The notes under the pieces are model-generated. The model was not told the DNA's origin and ran no database searches. It worked only from the letters and a program-made list of their open reading frames with translations. 64,000 bases of DNA from Steromphala cineraria (lineage: Eukaryota > Mollusca > Gastropoda > Trochida > Trochidae). Both the position numbers and the translations under genes were made by a program. Location: NCBI GenBank assembly GCA_916613615.1, contig OU744720.1, forward strand, positions 69,270,471-69,334,470. Direction: 5' to 3'. Each line of letters starts with the position of its first letter. Position 1 is the first letter of the stretch. Positions 13,960-24,100 of the stretch are shown in pieces.

Positions 13960-14158
13960 ATGCACGAACTGGTTGTCTATAAACATTGCTGCATGCACAA
14001 ACTGGTTGTTGTCTATAAACATTGCTGCATGCACGAACTGGTTGTTGTCTATAACATTGATGCATGCACGAACTGGTTGTTGTCTATAAACATTGCTGCA
14101 TGCACGAACTGATTGTTGTCTATAAACATTGATGCTTGCACGAACTGGTTGTTGTCTT
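13960..14158 (+). repeat. 36-bp minisatellite, about 5.5 units
   Basis: Successive units start with TGCACGAACTGGTTGTTG and continue TCTATAAACATTG(C/A)TGCA. The first unit lacks three bases and the third lacks one. In the opposite strand the array gives an open frame of repeated 'INVYRQQPVRA'-like residues, which I take as a by-product of the repeat. Copy B of the locus has a single related unit at 49611-49650 ending TCTATAAACATTCCTGCATG, so the array expanded only in copy A. Confidence 0.9.
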
Positions 14159-14159
14159 A

Positions 14160-14393
14160 TTAGGGGCCACAGGGCCACCAAAGCTACAATTGTTAATCCT
14201 CGATAGTCAAGGAGTCTGTACACAAAGTTTCAGCTTTCTAGGCCTTATGCTTCTAGAAGAGAAGATGAAAATATGTTTTCATTAGGGACCAAAGGGCCAC
14301 CAAAGCTACAGTTGTTAATCCTCATTAGTCAGGGAGTCTGTACACAAAGTTTCAGCTTTCTAGGCCCTATGCTTCTGGAGAAGAAATCGAAAT
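14160..14393 (+). repeat. Two tandem units of about 120 bp
   Basis: The unit is present twice, at 14160-14281 and 14282-14393. Each carries 'GGGCCACCAAAGCTACA', 'GTTAATCCTC', 'GAGTCTGTACACAAAGTTTC' and 'AGCTTTCTAGGCC'. No ORF. Units of this size and style are widespread in bivalve genomes, from general knowledge. It lies downstream of gene copy A, beyond its predicted polyadenylation signal. Confidence 0.85.
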
Positions 14394-14556
14394 TTCACAA
14401 AGTTTACGGATGGACCGATTGAATAACTGCAATCATTAATACAGATCAAAGTAATCAAGTTGCCATAATTAGGGAGCAAAATCTGATAGAATCATTTACA
14501 TGACAATGACACACATTAAGGATATGTAACACAAACATTAGGCTATTCACATATGT

Positions 14557-14562
14557 TTTATT
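14557..14562 (-). promoter_or_regulatory. Polyadenylation signal AATAAA, gene copy A
   Basis: AATAAA on the minus strand lies about 205 nt past the stop codon of copy A. The surrounding sequence, with 'ATATGTAACACAAAC' nearby on the plus strand, is conserved at the equivalent place behind copy B (51415-51420). Conservation in both copies supports a real 3' UTR end. Confidence 0.65.
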
Positions 14563-14766
14563 TGTCAAATACAATGGACACCGTATTAAACTGTTTGCAA
14601 TTAAGTATGCACATTGCAACACATACTGGTCATACAGTCAAGCAAATATTGTCAATGAACTTGTGAACAGATCGCCCCAACGCAGATAAAGCCTCTACAA
14701 AATCGAGGTCTTGTACCTTTGTGCTTCTGATGCAGAAATCTTGTCATGATAACTATAAATTACAAG

Positions 14767-15130
14767 TTACAATGAGATAATGTACTTGTTATATGGGAAA
14801 TTTCTGCTGATAGTGATCACATTGGTAGGATCAAGCCAACACACAACATCACTCATAAGTTTGCGATGTACAATAGGTTTTCTGCAAAAAGACCGAGATG
14901 ATGATTTCTGTAAGTATTGACAAATTTCAATTTTACCATATGTTGTCGAGATAACTTTGGATGTGCTTTTCATTATTTCAAGTGTCAGAATAAGCTTCTT
15001 TGTTATTATTTTGCCGCCGCTCCAAACAAATGTTACAAAAAGCCTTCTAAGCAAAAATATTTGTACGCCTCTTCCGACTACAATGTACATCTGTTTGTCG
15101 TTGTCAATTGATATTGAGCGAATTTTGTCA
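14767..15130 (-). CDS. Copy A exon 4 (last coding exon)
   Basis: The acceptor TTTATTTCAG lies just before it on the minus strand. It enters in phase 2, completing an Arg codon, and ends at the stop at 14767-14769. It encodes the C-terminal 121 or so residues, including the run QYLQKSSSRSFCRKPIVHRK shared exactly with copy B and the following DVVCWLDPTNVITI. The first third (residues after QMYIVVGRG) differs most from copy B. Confidence 0.8.
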
Positions 15131-18100
15131 CTGAAATAAATAGATAAAATGCATTCATTTATTGGGAAGCATTAATAACTAGAAATATGTACATTTGAAG
15201 CTGCGATGCCTTAAAACTTCAGAATAACCAAAATAGCAACAGGCGTCCCTCCACCACTACATCTAACCACATCCCATGTTCTGTAAAAAAATATTAAATA
15301 GATTTTGAGATATGGCCTGGATACAATCCCTACCTTTATATGCACTAAGTACAAACTGTTTCTAAGGAAAACAGACAAAACATTCAGAAAAACTAAAATA
15401 GCAAATGGCACCAATCCACCAATAGATCTAACCACATACCAAGTTTCGTTTAAAAATTATTGAACGTTTTTTTGAGATTTTGGACGGCATTTCAGAACCA
15501 CGGAATTACGGACGAAACTGGGAACATCATGTCTCCTGCAAAGCTTTGAGGGGGACATAATTATTGACGAGTGCAATTTGAATTTTATGGTATCGTATTT
15601 TCGACTAAATGAGTATAGAAGAATATTTTTATCTACCTATTGAGACAAAATACAACGTAATATATACTTCTAATTAACTTAAAATATTAATTATCAAAAC
15701 AATAAAAATTATATTTATTTGGTAAGGATTGATTGGATCTTTTGGGAAATACAATAAGTTGATGTGACGTCATAATTGTTAAGTATAATAATAATAATAA
15801 TAATAAGGGTACTTATATAGCGCACAACTCCACAAACAAGGTCCATGCTCAATGCGCTGAACATACAATAAAAAATAACATAAAACATATATACAAATAG
15901 CTGGAAATGACGAATAATTAATATCGTTTAAAAAGACATGTCTTGAGCTGCCGGGATTTGAAACTTGTGAGAGATGAGGCAGATTTAAGTTCATGAGGCA
16001 GTGAATTCCAAAGAGAGGCAGCATTGTATCTGAAGGATCGGATACCAAAGGACTTGAGGTTGTAGCGTGGGACATCTAGTAGCAGTTGGGTGGAAGAACA
16101 GAGAGATCTGGGTGGAGAATAGAGTGTGACTAAGTCCTGGAGATATGGGGGAGAGAGTTTGTGGATGGACTGATACGTCAGAGAGAGAACTTTGAAGTCG
16201 ATTCTTTCTTGAATTCGAATCCAGTGAAGAGAGTTTAAGACAGGGGTAATGTGACAGGTTTTAGGAGTACGGGTAACAATTCGAGCTGCATGATTTTGGA
16301 TTTTCTGAAGTCGGTCTATTTGTTGTTTCGAAATTCCACAGAGAAGGCTATTACAGTAATCTAATCTCGAAAATATGAGTGATCTAAAAAGGAGAGCTGT
16401 GTCCAGATTAATGAGATGTCTTATGTTTCCAATGTTTCTCAGATGATAATGACAAATCCGACATAAATTATTGATATGGAATTCCATTGTAAGTCATTTT
16501 AGATTTTTAGCACTTGAAGAGAAAGGTACATCTGTATTGCCAATAGTTAGATTATCAAAAAGGCATTTTTTTTTTTTTTTTTTTTTTTTATTTCCTTTTT
16601 TTTGCATTTACAGGCATACAGTCCTTAACAAACAGTACATTACATATATATAATGAATGAAATTGTATACAACATAAGAAGCTCAAAGTGTAAGTAATAC
16701 ATTGTATAAAATTAACTCAATAACAAATGCAACGTTGACCAGAATTTAACAAATTTTTGTTCAGTACCATTTGATAAATTGATATATTTGGTGATTTCAT
16801 AGTATTTAATAATTTCTCTTTTAGTGAAACTGATATTAGGCATATAACTCCCCAAAGCACATCTAAAAATATATTGTTTTATAACGAGGGTGATTGCATT
16901 AACAGGATTATTATTAACACCTTTAAAACCAAACAAAACATTTTCACAGGAAAACTTAATTGTTATTTGAACCGATTGAAGCCATTGTTCTACTTCAGAC
17001 CATATTGCTTTTACAATTTCACATTGCCAAAAAAGGTGTTCCACTGTTTCTAGATCTTGTTTACAGAAAGAACAAAGAGGTGAATCTGTGTATTTTATTC
17101 TGTAAAGTAAGCATTTTGTTGGCAGAATATTGTGAATAATCCTGTATTGCAACCATCTTAGCTCAGTGCTTTTGGTACATGTTATTGGAATAATATTAAA
17201 AATCATCCATTCTTTTTCAGTGAAATATGTATCTAAAACACGTTCCCATTTGGAATAGCATGGTAGCATAAAAAATGATGAATTCAATAGGGTATTATAA
17301 AGGTGCTTATTTCCAGCAGGCGTGTTCATCGCTCGATAATTAAATGGAAAGATAGGATTGTGCAATCGTTCTCCAAAATTATGAATATTAGATTTACGTG
17401 CGTGTGATTTTATTGCTGCCTTTAGTCCTTCAAAAGTTAGAAAATTTGTTTTTATTTTATATCTTTCCCAAAATTCTTCGAATGTCAACAATCTGCCTTC
17501 TTCATGAATAATATCGTTAACGAAAACAACGCCTTGATTTTTCCAATTTTCGTAAAATATCGGTTTGTTATCAATAGTAATGTCATGGTTATTCCAGATT
17601 GTTTGACTTTTGATTTGGTCTTCTGATAAGGTATTGGATTCATGTTTTGTGAGAAATATCGCAAATACTGAAAAAACATCTTTCCAAAACCTATTGGATA
17701 ATTTTGGAATACAAAATTCTTTAATGTATTTTGAACTGCCAGACCAGATGTGGTATGAATAAGGTAATTTTTTCTTGATGATATGACTCCATTTATTGTT
17801 GTCAGTAATAAGTCTACTTATCCATTTCAATTTTTGTGCATAGATAACATTTCTCACATCTGGAACTCTAATCCCACCGTGTTTTGGATTGAACGTAATT
17901 ATACTTCTTTTTATTTTATCTGGTTTACCATTCCAAATAAACCGAAAGCATGATTTTTGTAACCTTTCAAGTAGTTGCTTTGGTGGATTAGGTAGGGATG
18001 AAAATAAATGATTTAACTGTGAAAGCAAAAGGGATTTCAAAATAGTATTTCTTCCTAAGGGAGTTAAAGAACGAGTTGACCAAATATTCATTTTTTTCTC

Positions 18101-21100
18101 AATTTTTTCAATTTTATCTTTATAGTTATTTTCAATCATGCTATCGAGATCAATATCAAAATTAATTCCTAATAAGTTAAAGTCTGTTTTTGACCAGTCG
18201 AAGTTATAGTCTTTGCATAGTTTGTAACGTGACCTCTTTTTTGAACCAATCCAAATGAGCTTTGTTTTGTCAACGTTTACTTTCAATCCAGAAAAGCGTG
18301 CAAATAGTTGTAAAACGTTTAAAACTGCATAGAGGCTTTTTTCTGATCCATCTAATGCTAGGGTTGTGTCATCAGCAAATTGAGCAAGAATATATTGTAT
18401 GTCACCAATAGTAATTCCCTTGATTTTACTATCACTACGTATCATTATTCCTAATATTTCTACACAAAGAATGAATAAGTATGGGGCAATGGGGTCTCCT
18501 TGTCGGCATCCACGTTCAATTCTAAAGGGATCCGTGGCAAATCCATTTACCATAATCCTTGATTCTATCCCATTATAAAAAGTATTTACCCATTTGAGAA
18601 TGCTCGAACCAAAATTGAAGAAAGATAAAACATTTGACAAATAATTTCTATCAACTGAATCAAATGCTTTTTCAAAGTCTATTGATAAGAGAAGCCCTGG
18701 TATCTGATAGGATTCAGTATGTTCCATCAAATCGTAGATTAATCTGGTAACTTCACCAATGAATCTTCCTTTGATAAAGCCTTTCTGGTCCTCGTTTATA
18801 ATAGATGGTAACACGTTTTTAATTCTATTGGCTATTGCAGCGGACCCAATTTTATAAGAGGTATTCAAAAGTGATATTGGCCGCCAATTTTTTAGGAATT
18901 GCTTTGGTTTATTTCCCTTCGGGATGCATGTTATAAGACCTTGCTTTTGGGTGATTGACAAGCTACCCTTTTCATACCCGTAGTTTAACGAATTTAGCAA
19001 AAATGGTCCAAGATCTTTCCAAAAGAATTTAAGAAACTCTGCTGTAAATCCATCAGGGCCAGGACTTTTGTCATTTTTCATTGCCTTTAATGCTATCGAC
19101 AACTCAACCAGTGTTAGTTCTCCTTCTAGACTATCAGATACTGTAGTAGTTAGTCTTGGTACATCAACATCTTTGAAATAGTCGGACAGGTCTATCTGAC
19201 TGACGCTAGTGGCTCTGTAAAGTTTTTCATAGAAGGTTTTAGTTTCTTGCTGCATTTTTTCAGAATCTGATATAATAGTTCCATCGGATTTCTCTATTTC
19301 TACAATAGCTTTATCTAAAAAATGTCTCGATTCGAGTTTAAGGAAATATTTACTTGGCTTTTCACCGTGTTCAATCCAATTAGCTTTTGACCTTACCATC
19401 ATTCCTTTAATCTTTAAATTATTGATATCGTCCAATTCATTTTTAATAACATCAATTTCCTTTAACAGGGCTAGTTTTTCATCATGAGCACTTGATTGAT
19501 CTAAACTTTCCTCTAGTTTTTCTAGCTCTAAGTCTAAGGATTTTTCTTTTTCTACTCTTATTTTCTTTTTCGTAGAAGAATAATATATAGTTTTTCCCCG
19601 TATCATTAAAAGTAGGGTCTCCCATAATAATTGATCATTAATTAAATATTTATCTAAACAGTTTTCCTCTGTGACTTTGTATTCATTCAAAGTTCTTTTA
19701 ATGGTTTCCTTAACAAGGTCTACATATTTTTTGTCTTCCAAGAGGGAATTGTTAAATTTCCAAAAGCCCGTTCCTCTACAAAGAGTGGAAGAAGAAAGTG
19801 TTAATTCTACTAGGGAATGATCTGAATTTATACTTGGCGAAATATTACATGCGTGTACTGATGGCATTAAATCGTGTGATATCAAGAAGAAATCAAGTCT
19901 AGCTTGTTTCAGGGGATTTGGCTGACGCCATGTGTATCTTTTGCTGTCATAGTTAAGTTCTCTCCATGGATCCTTAAGGTCAAAGGTATCAATTAGTTCC
20001 AAAACTTTGTCTCTTGCCTTTAAATTATTTTCATGTTTGTAATTATAGGTGTCTAACCGCTGGCTTAATACCAAATTCCAATCGCCACAAAGACAAATTT
20101 CATCACTGTCAAAGTCTTTAACTAGCTCAATAATATTATCGTAGAACTCAGGTGAATCGTCATTGGGTCCATAAATAGCAATAACTGTATAAGTAATATT
20201 ATCTTTGACGATTTTTAAGGCTACATAATTACCATCTTCACTCAATCTAGAACTAATGACGTTGAAACTAAAATTGTTGTTAAACAAAATAGCAGTACCT
20301 CGAGCATTAGAAGTGTAGGTACTAATATAGCATTCAGAGTAACCCCACTGCTCCTTGATAGCATTCACTTGTTCAGGTTTAAAGTGCACATCCTGTAAAC
20401 AATATATATTGCCTTTCTTCTTTTTCAAAAAACTGAATACCTTTTTCCTCTTAGAATTATTGCCTAAACCTCTGCAGTTATATGATAGTATCTTTAGTTT
20501 TTCCATCTTAGGATGAAATATGTATCTACTATCTCTGAAAAATGTCTATTTGAAATCAGATGTAAAGTCCAATTTGTAATAACGCACTGTTGCCAGAAGC
20601 TAACAATAAATGTCATATTGAGAGGGTATGCCTGTATTTTATAGGAATCTATAATTGTTCCGATTACGTTGGTCTGTTTTCTATATAATTTAAAAAATGA
20701 AAAAAGTAAAAACAGATACAGTAAGAATGAAAACATAGGAAATATGAACTCAAAATGTCTTTGCTCTCCCCTTCCCATGGAGGTTACATAAACAGATACT
20801 GTTGTCATCAAAATACCATAAACTAAGTACCCACAGTTGAACAACGCTAATCAGAGATATACATGTGATAACATTATATACATCCGTTTAACACATACAA
20901 CATATATCTAATCATATCATAGTCTGCATTTATGCAATAGTCCAAATATGCGGCAATTATGGCGGGCATAGTTATATTTCATTTGAAAATAAAGTCAGTT
21001 TCTACTCACATTTGTCACCAGTCCAAAAGAATATATAATCCAGTGGTTATTGAAAAAACACAAACAACTCCATATTTGTGGAAAAGTGTCCAGTAGTTCG

Positions 21101-24100
21101 CTCCTCGCAAGCCACATGTTTCTGAGCGGGAAAACTTCCCGCGCACGGTATGCACGTGCAAACTAAAAGTCGAGATTGCGTGATGACTTCTTATTGATAC
21201 AAAAATATAGGTTATTGTCAACAATTCAAATTCCAGCTATCAAAAAAATACTTAGTTGTGATAGTTTGACATTCTAAACATAATAAACGTAGATTAACTC
21301 GACACATGTTATGATGTTTTAGAGTTAAGGAATAGTTTCTCGAGGGCCACGTGTATAATAAGTTATCATATAAGTCTTATTTATTCATTTGTTGTTGTTT
21401 TTGAGTTAACGTGTTCAGCATGTTCAGGTACGCTTTACCCACGTCGATGTCGTCGCTTTAGGGTCCCTGGTCTCCAGAATGACCTCCGTCCGGTCCACTC
21501 TGACCCGTGTCCAGAGCTGTTCTTTCTCGCGTATCTCTGCTGCTTGCCGACTTAGTATGGCTCTGCGTTTTTTCAGCATCGCTGGTAAGTCAGTCTGTAT
21601 ACTTTTCCCGGATCCTCTCAGTAATTTACGAGCATTGAAGACATCCTCCCTGTCAGACATATATGAAAAGGTGGCGATGATGCTCTTTTGTGCGTCCGGT
21701 CGGTGTTTTCGTTGGTATTCCGAGACAGGTAATCTGTGGACAGCTTTAAACTTCATCCGCTCCACTCTTGACTCGTCAAAGTTGAGAACTTTGGTGAAAA
21801 ATCCACGAAGTACCTGCTCGGTGTCTTCTTTTGGTAACTCTTGTATTCCGTAAAATAAAAGGTTCGTTTTCCGATCATGGATGTCCTTTAAAATGAATTG
21901 TTTCTCAAGACGGTCCTGGGCGTTTTTGCTCTCAGACAGCTCTTGACGGAGTTTTTCAATTTCGTTACCCTGCACGTGCACGTCATGTTCGATTGAGTTC
22001 ACTTTTAAAGTTATGTCTGACATTTGTGTTCTCACCTCCTGAATAGAATCCTGTAGTTCTGATTTTGTATTATTTATAAGCTCTGCCAGTCTTCTTTCAG
22101 AGGCCTGGACGACTTCTTCGAAAGATGTCTGTGACCTTGTGTCCGGCATGGCTGACTGAATCTCACACTCCAAAAGCACGTGCTTTTAAAAAAGTTTTTT
22201 TTTACTAATATATTAGATTATTTTGGCCAGGTCCGTTCGTTGTTCGTTATGAACAATTGTGTTCAATTTTAACACTTACAAATATCTTAGTTTGGCTGAA
22301 AAAACATGAGTTGGGGAGAGCGAAGTGAAGCACGTCTAACGCCTCGTCATGCGCAACCGGAAAAGGCATTTTTGAAGACGAATTCTGGGGCCAAAAAGTA
22401 CAATTTCACTACTCTAACGGGCCAGATAGAAGTAAAGGCTCAAGCTTCGCTTTCGGTCTTACTTTCCGCTCAGCTTTCTTTCCTCAGGTTTTGAAAACCC
22501 AAGCATAACCTCGTTCTCGTGTTTTAACCCTAACCTAAATACCCAATACTTGTGATTGTTTGAAACTTTGGTTTGTGCAACACATGGGTGGCGGGATTCA
22601 CATGCATGCGATTGCGTTCGTGAGGCACGTATTTTTTCAAAAAGTAAAACCTTGTTTTCACATCAATAGAATGCTCCTTGATTTGCCATAATGAGGGTTA
22701 AATTTTGATTTCAGCATATACGGGAAACAAAACATTTTTAGGGGGGGGGGGGGGGGGGGGGGTGCTTAACTTGGTGTATATATGTGCATGGATCCAGACA
22801 TAAATGTTAAGGTCAATCTAATTTATCTAATTTCTGTAATCTGATTGAATGTTTATTATGAGCATTAACGCCGTAGTTCATTCTAGCTTCAGCCTTTACC
22901 GATTTGAGGGTCTCAGCAAAACCTGTCTTTATATTGCAAGTTCATTGTCGAAATAGACACAGCTTTGAACTCAATCAAAACCCAATAAGAGTCATATCCA
23001 TCTAGGGTTTCTGTCTTTGTGCTTGTCTGTCTGTAAAGCTTATGCATAGGGAAGGGGTTATTGATGCCTATGTTGTTTATCCTTTTAAAACTTGATTATT
23101 TTCAATTCCCTGTGAACTAATCATGTGATTTTCGAACGGAAGTCGATTTTCACGCTCAAAGTATCCATCTCGGCACACATGGCTGCATAAGGGAGGGCTG
23201 TGACAACAGAAAACTTAACTTTGATTATTCCGACCAATGATGACAGCGCTTGATTCGGTCAATTTCCTCCTTCTCACAGTAATTTGTATCGAGATCGATA
23301 CTTTGAGCGTGAAAATCGGCTTTCGTTAGATTTTCAGCAATAACTTCAATTTTTGGTCGGTTTCGTGAGTGGTGATCGAAAGGTGTAACATTTGAGTATA
23401 TGTTGGACACAAACTTCTAATCGATTGCATGTCACGTAAGGCAATGGGGGTAGGTAGTCATAGCATTCTTATACTATGTAACTATGAAGGTGTTTAAATC
23501 GGTAGGTTGTTTCAAAACGGTTTGGTATTTTTTTTGCAGCGGGAACGATTGAACTTACAATGACACGGATGCATGTGGTTAAACCACCATACCCACGAAA
23601 AGGCATTGGGTTGTGTGACCCTATAAGCTTTAGATATCAAATACCTCAATCCGTAATTACCGTAACCCTGCGAACTTCACCTTCACTTGAATAGCAAGGT
23701 CTGGCTCCTTAAACTCTACAGTTTGACTGGTGAATCCAGGACGGTATCGTTTGTTAGGGTAGTAGTAACAGAGATGGATACAAGTTGCAACACCAAGTGT
23801 ACATGGGCCAGCAGTAAGTCCACATAGCTGCCGCTTAACATGTAAATCATGCACAATAGCATTACTGGTTGTATTGTTGTTCAGATTAAACGTCACGAAT
23901 TGACTTGTTCCTCTCGCCGCTCCGACTCCGTAAATGATCTTGTGATTGCTACTTGCAGTTATATAAGATATAATACCGTGGAAGGTCTCGGGTTGTTTTG
24001 AAGTCGTCCTTGCATCTGCAATAAACGTTAAGTTTGTTCCTTGTATATTCAATAGATTGATAAAATGGGGGGAATGAAACTTACGGTATGCTCGTTGATG

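Larger units (their letters stand above)
16566..22300 (-). mobile_element. Long L1/Tx1-type LINE with poly(A) tail
   Basis: On the minus strand the order is 5' UTR (22150 to roughly 22.3-22.6 kb, end uncertain), ORF1 (21424-22149), a 917-nt gap, ORF2 (16712-20506), a 3' UTR of about 120 nt and a poly(A) tail of 24 (plus-strand T run 16566-16589). Both ORFs lack internal stops, so the copy is young or recently active. It lies in the sense direction within intron 3 of gene copy A. The 5' limit is before 22632, where non-LINE sequence shared with 4173 begins. I could not fix a target-site duplication. Confidence 0.85.
15131..23660 (-). other. Intron 3 of copy A, expanded by LINEs
   Basis: The intron runs from donor GTAATT (23660) to acceptor CAG (15131). 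The equivalent intron in copy B is only 298 bp (52010-52307). The extra length holds a short tandem repeat (15211-15545), an L2/CR1 fragment, the L1/Tx1 LINE, a poly(G) run and a foldback. Confidence 0.75.

Noticed and set aside
13957..14223. 88-codon minus-strand ORF with repeated residues
   Set aside because: It is the translation of the 36-bp minisatellite. The unit length is a multiple of three, which keeps the frame open.
15779..16075. 98-codon minus-strand ORF
   Set aside because: Shifted-frame shadow of the L2/CR1 RT fragment running into its TTA tail.
21479..21853. 124-codon plus-strand ORF
   Set aside because: It is antisense to LINE ORF1, whose motifs are clear on the other strand.
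16530..22230. Target-site duplication 'TTAGATTAT' for the LINE (16542 and 22213)
   Set aside because: The copies are not adjacent to the element ends, so the match is likely chance in AT-rich DNA.
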